Assembly (NCBI GenBank): GCA_029552065.1
Contig: JAKPEG010000102.1
Location: 1-57,569, forward strand
DNA: 57,569 bases
Direction of reading: 5' to 3'
Origin: Actinomycetes bacterium
Lineage (GTDB): Bacteria; Actinomycetota; Actinomycetes; Actinomycetales; Dermatophilaceae
Shown in pieces: positions 28,640 to 37,026 of this stretch (within the stretch, counting starts at the first letter, position 1; each line of letters starts with the position of its first letter). The notes below the pieces were generated by a model. That model was not told the origin of the DNA. It did not search any database and saw only the letters and a list, made by a program, of their open reading frames with translations. Both the position numbers and the translations under genes were made by a program.

Positions 28640-30103
28640 ATGACACGACGACACCATCTGCTCACCGACCGCGCCGCCGCCCTCGCCGAGGAGGAGTGGT
28701 CGGCCGCGGCATACCTCGACGACGGCGAGGGGACCCACGACGGGGACCAGCTCGACCGCGAGGAACGAGCCGCCCTGCGGCGCGTCGCCGGGCTGTCCAC
28801 CGAACTCGAGGACGTCACCGAGGTCGAATACCGCCAGCTGCGGCTCGAACGGGTGGTCCTGGCCGGGGTGTGGACCGAGGGCACCGTCGGCGATGCGGAG
28901 AACTCCATCCGCGAGCTCGCCGCGCTCGCCGAGACCGCCGGCTCGACCGTGCTCGACGGGGTGCTCCAGCGGCGCTCGCGGCCGGATCCGGCGACCTTCC
29001 TCGGCAAGGGCAAGGCCCACGAGCTGCGCGACATCGTCGCCGCCGAGGGCGCGGACACGGTGATCTGCGACGGCGAGCTCGCCCCGGGTCAGCGGCGGGC
29101 ACTCGAGGACGTCGTCAAGGTCAAGGTCATCGACCGGACGGCGCTCATCCTCGACATCTTCGCCCAGCACGCCAAGAGCCGCGAAGGCAAGGCGCAGGTC
29201 GAGTTGGCCCAGCTGCAGTACCTCCTCCCACGCCTGCGGGGCTGGGGCGAGTCGATGTCCCGACAGGCCGGTGGTCGGGTCGCCGGCGGCGAGGGGATCG
29301 GTTCGCGCGGGCCCGGCGAGACGAAGATCGAGCTCGACCGTCGCCGGATCAACACTCGGATCGCCAAGCTGCGTCGGGACATCGCGGCGATGAAGACCGG
29401 CCGCGACACCAAGCGGGCCGCGCGGCATACCCACCACGTGCCGAGCGTCGCGATCGCGGGCTACACCAACGCGGGCAAGTCCTCGATCCTCAACCGGATC
29501 ACCGGGGCCGGCGTGCTCGTGCAGAACCAGCTCTTCGCCACCCTCGACCCGACCGTCCGCCGGGCCGAGACCCCCGAAGGTCGCGACTACACGCTCGTCG
29601 ACACGGTCGGCTTCGTCCGCTCGCTGCCCCACCAGCTCGTCGAGGCGTTCCGCTCGACGCTCGAGGAGGTCGGCGACTGCGACCTGCTCCTGCACGTCGT
29701 CGACGGTTCGCACGCCGATCCCGAGGGGCAGATCGCCGCCGTTCGCGAGGTGCTCGCCCAGGTCGAGGGCGCGGCCGATCTCAAGGAGATCGTCGTGGTC
29801 AACAAGGCCGACGTCGCCGACCCCGAGGTCGTCGACCGGCTCACCCGCACCCACCGACACTCGGTCGTCGTCTCGGCCCGCACCGGTGCGGGCATCGACG
29901 ATCTCGTGCGCCTGGTCGCCGACGAGTTGCCGCAGCCCGACGTCGAGGTCGACCTCCTGCTGCCCTATGGCCGGGGCGACCTGCTCGCCCGGCTGCACAC
30001 GCACGGCGAGGTCCTGCACACCGAGCACACCGGCGAAGGGACCCGGGTGCACGCGCGGGTGCACCCCTACGCCGTCGGCGAGCTCGCGGCATACCGGGTC
30101 TGA
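28640..30103 (+). CDS. hflX: GTPase HflX
   Basis: A ribosome-associated GTPase that splits stalled ribosomes. 487 residues. N-terminal HflX domain, ATFLGKGKAHEL near residue 115, the linker with LPRLRGWGESMSRQAGG and GPGETKIELDRRRI, then the G domain: G1 GYTNAGKSS near residue 274, G3 DTVGF, G4 NKAD. GGGAGGG precedes the ATG. The lexA and nrdR genes that often follow in relatives are not here; the next item is a structured leader. Confidence 0.96.
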   Translation: MTRRHHLLTDRAAALAEEEWSAAAYLDDGEGTHDGDQLDREERAALRRVAGLSTELEDVTEVEYRQLRLERVVLAGVWTEGTVGDAENSIRELAALAETAGSTVLDGVLQRRSRPDPATFLGKGKAHELRDIVAAEGADTVICDGELAPGQRRALEDVVKVKVIDRTALILDIFAQHAKSREGKAQVELAQLQYLLPRLRGWGESMSRQAGGRVAGGEGIGSRGPGETKIELDRRRINTRIAKLRRDIAAMKTGRDTKRAARHTHHVPSVAIAGYTNAGKSSILNRITGAGVLVQNQLFATLDPTVRRAETPEGRDYTLVDTVGFVRSLPHQLVEAFRSTLEEVGDCDLLLHVVDGSHADPEGQIAAVREVLAQVEGAADLKEIVVVNKADVADPEVVDRLTRTHRHSVVVSARTGAGIDDLVRLVADELPQPDVEVDLLLPYGRGDLLARLHTHGEVLHTEHTGEGTRVHARVHPYAVGELAAYRV

Positions 30104-30139
30104 TCGGGCGGACAGGGCGAGGCGAGGCGAGCAGAGTAT

Positions 30140-30268
30140 CGCCGAAGTCGCCCGGCGCGATTGGCCGGCTACTCGGGGCCTGGCCGCCAGGGAGTGGCCA
30201 ACGAACAAGGATCTGGCTCAAGGGGCTCGGCCACGACCCGAGCGACCGAGGGCCGAAATCCTTCGGCG
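30140..30268 (+). promoter_or_regulatory. Highly structured 5' leader of the coiled-coil cell-wall protein gene
   Basis: About 130 bases with nested complementary arms. CGCCGAAG (30140-30147) pairs perfectly with CTTCGGCG (30261-30268). TTGGCC (30161) with GGCCAA (30196) encloses ACTC/GAGT and CCTGG/CCAGG. GCTCGG (30225) pairs with CCGAGC (30238). AAGGAT (30207) pairs with ATCCTT (30258-30263), which overlaps the closing arm, so the last two helices exclude each other. This is switch-like. It does not contain the conserved core of the ydaO (c-di-AMP) riboswitch that precedes many actinobacterial wall-hydrolase genes. Confidence 0.6.
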
Positions 30269-30324
30269 TGTCGTGCGAGGCCAATGAGGTTGTTGAGGCC
30301 TATGGTGCAATTGGTGAGATCTCG

Positions 30325-30351
30325 CTACCGTGGGACGTCGTCCGACGGTAG
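30325..30351 (+). promoter_or_regulatory. Hairpin abutting the ribosome binding site
   Basis: CTACCGT (30325-30331) and ACGGTAG (30345-30351) pair perfectly; GGAC/GTCC continues inside after one mismatch. The 3' arm ends inside the AGGAGG ribosome site, 9 bases before the ATG at 30360. It could govern translation start. Confidence 0.6.
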
Positions 30352-30359
30352 GAGGTGTC

Positions 30360-31721
30360 ATGCGCGTGCGTGTCCGCACGAGCGAGTGGTGGGTGGATGC
30401 GGGGGGACCGCATGCATCGAGCCCGCGCGGCGCAGCGATCCCCGCACGTGGACTCTCGGTCGCCCTCTCGGGTGTGCTCGCCGGGGCACTCCTGCTCGCG
30501 GGGCCGGCCGCTGTGCGTGCGGACACCCTGCCTCCGGGCACGCCCAGCCAGGCACAGGTCGACGCAGCCGTTTCGGCCGTCGCGGACCAACAGGGACAGG
30601 TTTCGGTGATCGAGGCGAGCTACGCCGCCGCGAACGCCAGACTCGGGCAGGTCCAGCGCGCGGTCAGCGAGGCGGCCGGCGAGTATGCCGCCGCGCAGCG
30701 CGCCGAAGAGGCCGCCCAGGCAGCCGCCGCCGCAGCTGCCCAGCTTGCCGACGAGACGCAGGCGCAGGCCCAGGCTGCCTCGGACTCGATCAGCCGCGCC
30801 GCCGCGGCGGCCTTCGAAGGCGGTAGCACGCAGGGGGAACTGCTGCTCGGACTCATCGGCGAGGGACCCCAGCGTGCCCTCGACCTCGCGCAGTACCTCG
30901 ATGATGCCTCGGGTGCGCTCGACCAGGACCTGCAGAGCGCGTCGCTGCTCGCCGGGGCGGCAGCCTCGGCCCGCGGGGTGGCGGCCGAGCGCGCCCAGGT
31001 GCTCGGGGAGGCAACCCGGGCGAGCGCGCAGGCCCTCGCCCGGATGCAGGAGGTGCTCGCCGCCTCTCACACCCAGGTCGCCCAGGTGGCTGCCGAGCAG
31101 ACGGCGTTGGTCGCCCGGCTGGCCGACCTCCAGCACACCTCTGCGGACCTGCAACAGCAACGCCTCGACGGTCTCGCCGCGGCAGCGGCCGCCGCCGCGA
31201 GGGCCGCTGCCGAGAAGGCTGCTGCCGAGAAGGCTGCTGCGGAGAAGGCCGCTGCCGACAAGGCTGCTGCCGACCGGGCCGCGGCGCAGGCCGCCGCCCG
31301 TTCCGCGGCGCGCACGACCACCTCGACCTCGACGTCCACCTCGACGTCGACGAGCGGACCCGCGACCACGACCGGCGGAAGCAGCTCGAACACTGGGACC
31401 CTCGCCTGGGCCCAGGCCCATCCGCGCGCCGTCGCCCAGCAACTCATGCCGAGATTCGGCTTCGGCACCGACCAGTGGTCCTGCCTCGACGCGCTGTGGC
31501 AGCACGAGAGCAACTGGAACTGGGCCGCGGCCAACCCCTATTCGGCCGCCTATGGCATCCCCCAGTCGTTGCCGGGCACCAAGATGGCCTCGGCCGGTTC
31601 GGACTGGCTGGTCAACCCGGCGACCCAGATCACCTGGGGTCTGGGTTACATCAAGGGCCGCTACGGGTCGCCCTGCGTGGCGTGGGCCAGGTGGCAGGCG
31701 AACAGCCCGCACTGGTACTGA
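30360..31721 (+). CDS. Secreted coiled-coil protein with C-terminal transglycosylase-like domain
   Basis: 453 residues from ATG 30360 behind AGGAGG. The start has an extended basic n-region, then a hydrophobic ALSGVLAGALLLAGPAA core and a cleavage-like AVRADT, so it is probably exported. Residues about 60-320 are Ala/Gln/Glu-rich coiled coil ending in EKAAAEKAAADKAAAD repeats, then a Thr/Ser stretch (TSTSTSTSTSTS). The last 85 residues carry FGFGTDQWSCLDALWQHESN, AYGIPQSLPG and ending SPHWY, matching the lysozyme-like domain of aggregation-promoting-factor and resuscitation-type proteins. The catalytic Glu is probably that of QHESNW. A peptidoglycan-cleaving or separation role is likely. The structured leader suggests post-transcriptional control. 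Confidence 0.88.
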   Translation: MRVRVRTSEWWVDAGGPHASSPRGAAIPARGLSVALSGVLAGALLLAGPAAVRADTLPPGTPSQAQVDAAVSAVADQQGQVSVIEASYAAANARLGQVQRAVSEAAGEYAAAQRAEEAAQAAAAAAAQLADETQAQAQAASDSISRAAAAAFEGGSTQGELLLGLIGEGPQRALDLAQYLDDASGALDQDLQSASLLAGAAASARGVAAERAQVLGEATRASAQALARMQEVLAASHTQVAQVAAEQTALVARLADLQHTSADLQQQRLDGLAAAAAAAARAAAEKAAAEKAAAEKAAADKAAADRAAAQAAARSAARTTTSTSTSTSTSTSGPATTTGGSSSNTGTLAWAQAHPRAVAQQLMPRFGFGTDQWSCLDALWQHESNWNWAAANPYSAAYGIPQSLPGTKMASAGSDWLVNPATQITWGLGYIKGRYGSPCVAWARWQANSPHWY

Positions 31722-31748
31722 CGCGCGCCGAGCCCTCAGGCGTGCCGC

Positions 31749-31782
31749 GGCGCGGCCGACCGGAGTCCCGGCCGGCCGCGCC
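31749..31782. terminator. Bidirectional terminator hairpin
   Basis: GGCGCGGCCG pairs perfectly with CGGCCGCGCC; a further CCGG/CCGG pair inside follows an A-C mismatch around an AGTC loop. It lies between the convergent wall-protein gene and the sigma-partner gene. Confidence 0.75.
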
Positions 31783-31818
31783 CGGGTGGGTGCCGACGCA
31801 TGCGCGAACGGACCTCGG

Positions 31819-32592
31819 TCAGGAGGCGCGTGTCCCCGAGATCGGAGGCTCGCCGGGCTGGACGGCGTCGACGATCGCCGGGTCGCCCCCGCCGAGCGAG
31901 GCGAACGCCACCGGCTGGCAGCCGCCCACCGGTCCGTCGACGACCGCGAGCGAGCCGGCCGAGTCGGACAGGTCGCCGCTCGTGGACAACAGCAGCGTCC
32001 ACTCCGGCCGCCAACCGGCCGTCGACAGGGTGAGCGAGGCGCCGCCCGCGCCGAACTGGAACTCACTCACCCCGTTCGGACCGACCACCTCGTGGCCGCG
32101 GCCGGGTGCGCACACCATCCCCTGGGGCAGGTAGTCCACTTCGGCGCGGATCCCGTGTGCGGCCAGGGCAGCCTCGAGTCCGGCCGCATCCTCGAGCCGG
32201 GTGACCGACACGGTGATCCGCCCGGGCGAGTCGGTCCCGAGCGCATAGGCCGGCGTGCCCGTCGTGAGGGTGAGCCCACCTGCGAGCCCCGCGACGGCGA
32301 GGGCCGAGGCCGCGACCGAGAGGGCCCGCCGACGCGGCCTTGCGGGCCGAACTGGCCGAGCTGGCCAAGCTGGCCGAGCGGGCCCGGCGAACCCGGCTCG
32401 GTCGGCGACGTGCAGCACCCGGCCGGTCGGCCGGAGGTATGCCGCGTGCCCGCGGTCGTGGACCTGCTCGCGCAGGCGTCCGAGCAGCTCGGTCTCGAAG
32501 GAGTCGAGCGGCTCACGCACACTCCCGGGCGCCGCCCCGGCCTGGCCGGGGTCAAGGGGTGGCAGCGAGGGGCGGGGATGGGACGTGGTCAT
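31819..32592 (-). CDS. Putative membrane partner (anti-sigma-like) of the ECF sigma factor
   Basis: 257 residues; ATG 32592 follows GAGGAGG and overlaps the sigma-factor stop by 4 bases (ATGA). Residues 1-75 are cytoplasmic-looking (Pro/Ala/Arg-rich, with a helix LDSFETELLGRLREQV). A single hydrophobic segment follows RPRRRALSVAASALAVAGLAG near residue 85, and the remaining 150 residues would be outside. No zinc-binding anti-sigma motif (HxxxCxxC) is seen, so the anti-sigma role rests on position and topology. The external domain has two Cys and no family I recognise. Confidence 0.7.
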   Translation of the reverse strand: MTTSHPRPSLPPLDPGQAGAAPGSVREPLDSFETELLGRLREQVHDRGHAAYLRPTGRVLHVADRAGFAGPARPAWPARPVRPARPRRRALSVAASALAVAGLAGGLTLTTGTPAYALGTDSPGRITVSVTRLEDAAGLEAALAAHGIRAEVDYLPQGMVCAPGRGHEVVGPNGVSEFQFGAGGASLTLSTAGWRPEWTLLLSTSGDLSDSAGSLAVVDGPVGGCQPVAFASLGGGDPAIVDAVQPGEPPISGTRAS

Positions 32593-33203
32593 GGGAGAAC
32601 CTCCTCGGGAACGGACACGGCTGCGGCGACGGTCGGCGGCAGAGCAGCTGCCACCGCCGGCTGCGCGCCGGCCAGATGGGTGTGCAGGGTGTGCCGGGCC
32701 CGGTGCAGCCGGACCCGCGCGGTGACCGGCTTCACCCCCAGGGCTGCTGCGGCGTCGACGAGGGAGAGCCCGTCGAGGGCGACGAGTTCGAGGATCGCCC
32801 GCTGTGACTCGGGCAGGTGGGCGAGGGCGGCATACAGCCGGCGGCTCTCGCGTTCGGCGTCGATGCGTTCGCGGGCCCGGGCGAGCGCGTCGGCCTGGAG
32901 GGGACGGCGGCCGGCGAGTCGTCCGACCGCGCGCCGTTCCCGCGCCCGTCGGCGCAGGTCGTCGGCGACGACGTTGCGGGCGATCCCGAACAGCCAGGCG
33001 ACGGGCGCGCCCCGGGACGGCTCGAAGGTGGGGGCGCCGTCGATCGCGGCGAGGAAGACGTCGGCGGTGAGGTCGGCCGCGTGCTCGGGATCGGCCACCC
33101 GCCGGGCGACGAACCGCTGCACCGCTCGGACGTGCTCGCGGTAGAACTCCTCGAGCACGTCCGGGTCGGTGCCGATCCGTCGCGGATCCGGATGCTGGGT
33201 CAT
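32589..33203 (-). CDS. ECF-type RNA polymerase sigma factor
   Basis: 204 residues. Region 2 appears as VLEEFYREHVRAVQRFV, then DLTADVFLAAI and APVAWLFGIARNVVADDLRR. Region 4 is LPESQRAILELVALDGLSLVDAAAALGVKPVTARVRLHRAR, a helix-turn-helix (residues about 130-170). It is the first gene of a two-gene unit with the membrane partner. The divergent gap to dinG holds an 8-bp inverted repeat. The regulated genes are unknown. Confidence 0.92.
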   Translation of the reverse strand: MTQHPDPRRIGTDPDVLEEFYREHVRAVQRFVARRVADPEHAADLTADVFLAAIDGAPTFEPSRGAPVAWLFGIARNVVADDLRRRARERRAVGRLAGRRPLQADALARARERIDAERESRRLYAALAHLPESQRAILELVALDGLSLVDAAAALGVKPVTARVRLHRARHTLHTHLAGAQPAVAAALPPTVAAAVSVPEEVLP

Positions 33204-33276
33204 GCCACCTCTTCGCCGTTGCCGGTCCCGGTGTTACCGCAGCAGTCTCGCGCGCCCGGTGATGCCGGTCCGGTAA

Positions 33277-33302
33277 GCCGACCCGGCGCATCCGGGGTCG
33301 GC
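33277..33302. repeat. 8-bp inverted repeat in the sigma factor/dinG divergent gap
   Basis: GCCGACCC (33277-33284) and GGGTCGGC (33295-33302) are perfect complements 10 bases apart. The right arm, within GCATCCGGGGTCGGC, recurs nearly unchanged 23 bases later as CCATCTGGGGTCGGC, giving a partial direct repeat. A dual operator is possible. No SOS box is seen. Confidence 0.5.
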
Positions 33303-33339
33303 TCGGATCCATCTGGGGTCGGCGGCATACAGTGCTCGG

Positions 33340-35625
33340 GTGTCCACCCTCGATCGCCTCCTGCGTGCTGCGGTCGAGGCGATCGAGGGCACCGAGCGAC
33401 CCGGCCAGGTCGCCATGGCCCAGGCCGTCGAGCGCGCGCTCGACACGGATCGACACCTGCTCGTCCAGGCGGGGACCGGCACCGGGAAGTCCCTCGCCTA
33501 CCTCGTCCCCGCGATCCGGCATGCCTTCGACACCGGCACCCCCGCCGTCGTGGCGACGGCCACGCTCGCCCTGCAGGCGCAGATCGTGGACCGGGACTTG
33601 CCGCGGCTGGCACAGGCGGTGGCGCCCGTGCTCGGTCGGACGCCGACCTTCGCCATGGTCAAAGGACGGCGCAACTACCTGTGCGTGCACAAGCTCGAAG
33701 GCGGCTTCCCCGACGAGGAGGATTCGCTGCTCGCCGTCGGCGAGGTCGACCGGGCCGCGGGCCGGCTGGGTCAGGAGGTGATCCGGTTGCGGGCCTGGGC
33801 CGAGACGACCGAATCCGGCGACCGCGACGAACTCGTGCCCGGGGTGTCCGACCGGGCCTGGCGGCAGGTCTCCGTCGACGCCCACGAATGCCTCGGTGGG
33901 AAGTGCCCCCAGGTGGCGGAATGCTTCGTCGAGCGTTCGCGGGCCGCCGCCGCCGACGTCGACGTCGTCGTCACCAACCACTCGTTCATGGCGATCGACT
34001 CCTTCGAGGGTCGCCAGATGCTCCCCGCCCACGACCTGCTCGTCGTCGACGAGGCGCACGAGCTGGTCGACCGGGTGACCTCGACGATCACCGACGAGAT
34101 CACCTCCGGCCTCGTCGGTGCGGCGGCCCGGCGGGTCGGCAAGCGCAGCGAGCGGACGTCGGAGTTGGAGGACGTGGGCGTCCTGCTCGGATCGGTTCTC
34201 GACGGTATGCCGCAGGGTCGCCTCCTCGCGCTGCCCGACGCGCTCTCGCTCGCCCTCAGTCGGGTGCGCGACGTGGCCCGGGCCATCCAGAGCGACCTCA
34301 AGCCCGAGGCGGGGGCCGAGCCCGACGGGGCGCTGCAGGTGGCCCGGGCGGCGGTCGACGAGACCTTCGACGTGGCCGCCCGCATCCTCGAGGAGCGTGA
34401 GCTCGACGTCGTGTGGTGCAGCCACGAGCCGCGGCGCGGATCCGTGCTGCGCGTCGCACCGATGAGCGTCGCCATGCTCGTGCGCGACAGGGTTCTCACG
34501 GGCCGGACGGTCGTGCTCACCTCGGCCACCCTCGAGCTCGGTGGCAGCTTCGACGCCGTCGCCGGCACGATGGGCCTGCGGGGCGAGGGAGCGCCGGAGT
34601 GGGAGGGCGTCGACGTGGGGTCGCCCTTCGACTACCCGCGCCAGGCCGTCGCCTACGTCGCCGCGCACCTGCCGCCGCCGGGGCGCGACGGCGCCGGTCC
34701 GGAGTCCCTCGACGAACTCGAAGCCCTCGTGCGGGCCGCCGGCGGACGGACCCTCGGGCTGTTCTCCTCGATGCGTGCCGCGCAGGCCGCCACCGAGGCC
34801 CTGCGGGAACGGTTCGCCGCGGATGGCGCCGAGATCGCGATCCTCTGCCAGGGCGAGGACCAGATCGCCACTCTGGTAAGGCAATTCGCCCGTGAGTCCA
34901 CGACCTGCCTGTTCGGCACGCTCAGTCTGTGGCAGGGGGTCGACGTTCCCGGCTCCTCCTGTCAGCTCGTCGTCATCGACCGGATCCCCTTCCCACGCCC
35001 GGACGACCCGCTCGCCTCCGCCCGCACGCAGGCGATCGCCCGGATGGGCGGCAACGGCTTCATGGCGGTCTCGGCCACGCACGCGGCCCTGCGGCTCGCC
35101 CAAGGGGCGGGACGACTCGTCCGCCGATCGGACGACCGGGGCGTCGTCGCCTTCCTCGACTCCCGGATGGTCACCGCGCGGTATGCCGGCTTCCTCCAAC
35201 GCTCGCTGCCCCCGTTCTGGCCGACCACCGACCGGGCGACCGTGCTCGCGGCCCTGCGGCGGCTCGACGAGGTCGCGCCGCGGCCGCTGCCGGTCGCCGA
35301 ACCGACGGCCCGCGGGCTCGGTGGTGCGCCCGCGGCATACCGCGGGGGGTCTGCGGCCGGATCTGGGCCCGGGGCTCCCACTGGGCCGGACGCCGACCCA
35401 CGCCCGGTGGCTCCGGACCCGCCGGTGGCCCTGTCCGCGCGGACGGCCGTCACCGCCGGGGTGGGCTGGACCGCGACGCAGGACGACGAGCTGCGCGATG
35501 CCGCGCAGGCGGGGATCGAGCTCGAGGAGCTCGTCGAGCACTTCGAGCGTCCCGCCGAGGTGATCGGGGCCAGGCTCGAGCAGCTCGGCCTCACGATCGG
35601 CGACCCGACCTTCGGCTTCGACTGA
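33340..35625 (+). CDS. DinG-family ATP-dependent DNA helicase
   Basis: A superfamily 2 XPD/DinG helicase, 761 residues from GTG 33340. Walker A AGTGTGKS at residues 44-51; Walker B DEAHE near 230 and VVTNHSF before it. Four Cys bracket the iron-sulfur region: NYLCVHK near 112, then CLGGKCPQVAEC near 185-196. The C-terminal half carries the second RecA domain ending with QGAGRLVRRSDDRG. The last 120 residues are a Pro-rich tail and a small helical domain. The partner gene order (holA downstream) is unusual. Confidence 0.93.
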   Translation: MSTLDRLLRAAVEAIEGTERPGQVAMAQAVERALDTDRHLLVQAGTGTGKSLAYLVPAIRHAFDTGTPAVVATATLALQAQIVDRDLPRLAQAVAPVLGRTPTFAMVKGRRNYLCVHKLEGGFPDEEDSLLAVGEVDRAAGRLGQEVIRLRAWAETTESGDRDELVPGVSDRAWRQVSVDAHECLGGKCPQVAECFVERSRAAAADVDVVVTNHSFMAIDSFEGRQMLPAHDLLVVDEAHELVDRVTSTITDEITSGLVGAAARRVGKRSERTSELEDVGVLLGSVLDGMPQGRLLALPDALSLALSRVRDVARAIQSDLKPEAGAEPDGALQVARAAVDETFDVAARILEERELDVVWCSHEPRRGSVLRVAPMSVAMLVRDRVLTGRTVVLTSATLELGGSFDAVAGTMGLRGEGAPEWEGVDVGSPFDYPRQAVAYVAAHLPPPGRDGAGPESLDELEALVRAAGGRTLGLFSSMRAAQAATEALRERFAADGAEIAILCQGEDQIATLVRQFARESTTCLFGTLSLWQGVDVPGSSCQLVVIDRIPFPRPDDPLASARTQAIARMGGNGFMAVSATHAALRLAQGAGRLVRRSDDRGVVAFLDSRMVTARYAGFLQRSLPPFWPTTDRATVLAALRRLDEVAPRPLPVAEPTARGLGGAPAAYRGGSAAGSGPGAPTGPDADPRPVAPDPPVALSARTAVTAGVGWTATQDDELRDAAQAGIELEELVEHFERPAEVIGARLEQLGLTIGDPTFGFD

Positions 35626-35628
35626 GGG

Positions 35629-36981
35629 TCAGCGGGGGAGCGTGGCCAGCGCCTGGGCGAAGACCTCGTGGTGGCGTTGCACGTCAGCGACGCTCGTCGT
35701 GGGACACATGAGCGCCATGTTGTGGAAGGGCGTGAGCAGGATGCCGCGATTGGCGAGGTAGAGGTGCAGGTAGTCCTCGAGCTCGCCGTCGGCGCTGGCC
35801 GCGGCCTCGGTCCCGTTGCGCGGGTAGGGGGTTGCGAACCGGTACTCCGCTCGCGCGCCCAATTGGTTGATCGCCCAAGGCAATTCATGCTCGGCGATGA
35901 GTCTCTCGACTCCGTCGGCGAAGACGGTGGCCGTGTCGATCATCCCGGTGAAGGCCTCGTCGGTGAGGACGTGTTCGAGGGTCGCGCGCGCCGCGGCGAT
36001 CGAGAGCGGGTTGCCCGCGAGCGTGCCGCCGACCCCGCCCATGTCGACGAGGTCGAGGTCCGTGCGGGCGAGCACCCGGGCGGCGAGGTCGCCGGAGAGC
36101 CCGTAGGCCCCGATCGGTATGCCGCCCGCGATCGCCTTCCCGATGACCAGGACGTCCGGGTCGAGACGGTCGCGGCGGGTCATCCCGCCCGGACCGGCCG
36201 AGAAGGTGTGGGTCTCGTCGACGATGAGCAGGCTGCCGTGGCGCCGGGTCGCCTCGCGGACGGCCTGCAGGTAGCCCGGGTCGGGCAGCACGATCCCGAT
36301 GTTCGTCATCGCCGGCTCCATGAGCACCGCGGCGACGTCGCCGTGGGCGAGCTGCCGTTCCAGGCGCTCCACGTCGTTGAACTCCGCGACCCGACTCGTG
36401 TGGGTGACGTCGACGGGCGAGCCGACATTGCCGGGTCGGCTCGTGCCCTCCCCGTCAGGCCCGACGACGATGAGCGACTCGTCGACCGAGCCGTGGTAGC
36501 AGTAGCTGTGGACGAGGATCTTCGGCCGCCCGGTTATCGCGCGGACGAGCCGGATCGCCCAGCGGTTGGCGTCGGTCGCGGTGAGCGAGAAGCTCCACAC
36601 GTCCATCCCGAAGCGGCGGGTGAGTTCGGCGCCCACCCATTCGGCGTCCTCGGTCGGCAGCATCGTCGTGAGTCCGCCCAGCTCCTCCACCCGCCGGCGG
36701 ATCGCCGCGACGACCGGCTCGGGGGAGTGCCCGGCCATCGCCCCGGTGTCCCCGAGCGCGAAGTCGACGTAGTCGTGCCCGTCGATGTCACGCACCCGGT
36801 TGCCGCGGGCGCTCTCGAGGTAGATCGGGAAGCCCCCCGCCTTCTTGTTCATCCACGTCATCGGGACCCGCCCGAACAGGTGCTCGGCCCGGCCGTATGC
36901 CGCCGCCGAGCGCGGGTGCGCGGCCGCGAAACGGTCCTGCTCGGCGGACATGAGGGCGGCCAGGCGGGCGCGATCGATCAT
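35629..36981 (-). CDS. Class III aminotransferase of the glutamate-1-semialdehyde type
   Basis: 450 residues from ATG 36981. PLP-binding signatures are intact: DETHTFSAGPGG (Asp near residue 262) and the Schiff-base Lys in VIGKAIAGGIPIGAYG near 290. The N-terminal YLESARGNRVRDIDGHDYVDF fits the class III fold. The sequence resembles GSA aminotransferases but differs from typical HemL at several positions, and haem genes are not adjacent. I leave the substrate open. The gene converges on dinG with 3 bases between and diverges from holA. Confidence 0.85.
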   Translation of the reverse strand: MIDRARLAALMSAEQDRFAAAHPRSAAAYGRAEHLFGRVPMTWMNKKAGGFPIYLESARGNRVRDIDGHDYVDFALGDTGAMAGHSPEPVVAAIRRRVEELGGLTTMLPTEDAEWVGAELTRRFGMDVWSFSLTATDANRWAIRLVRAITGRPKILVHSYCYHGSVDESLIVVGPDGEGTSRPGNVGSPVDVTHTSRVAEFNDVERLERQLAHGDVAAVLMEPAMTNIGIVLPDPGYLQAVREATRRHGSLLIVDETHTFSAGPGGMTRRDRLDPDVLVIGKAIAGGIPIGAYGLSGDLAARVLARTDLDLVDMGGVGGTLAGNPLSIAAARATLEHVLTDEAFTGMIDTATVFADGVERLIAEHELPWAINQLGARAEYRFATPYPRNGTEAAASADGELEDYLHLYLANRGILLTPFHNMALMCPTTSVADVQRHHEVFAQALATLPR

Positions 36982-37026
36982 GGGAGCACATCCTGCCCTG
37001 TCCGACGCACGTGGCAGTCTTGGCCC

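Noticed and set aside
28337-30208. Long minus-strand open frame running antisense through hflX
   Set aside because: It is the high-GC antisense of hflX continuing the methyltransferase frame; composition is that of a shadow frame.
30104-30360. ydaO/c-di-AMP riboswitch upstream of the wall-protein gene
   Set aside because: ATCGCCGAAG near 30138 resembles its 5' start, but the GGGGAACC-like core and the CAGCTAACCTCG-like 3' end are missing. I report only a structured leader.
32593-35541. Long minus-strand open frame opposite dinG
   Set aside because: Shadow of dinG; the true gene in this frame starts at 32592.
35629-36981. hemL assignment for the class III aminotransferase
   Set aside because: Active-site Lys is present, but the sequence departs from typical HemL and no haem genes are adjacent.
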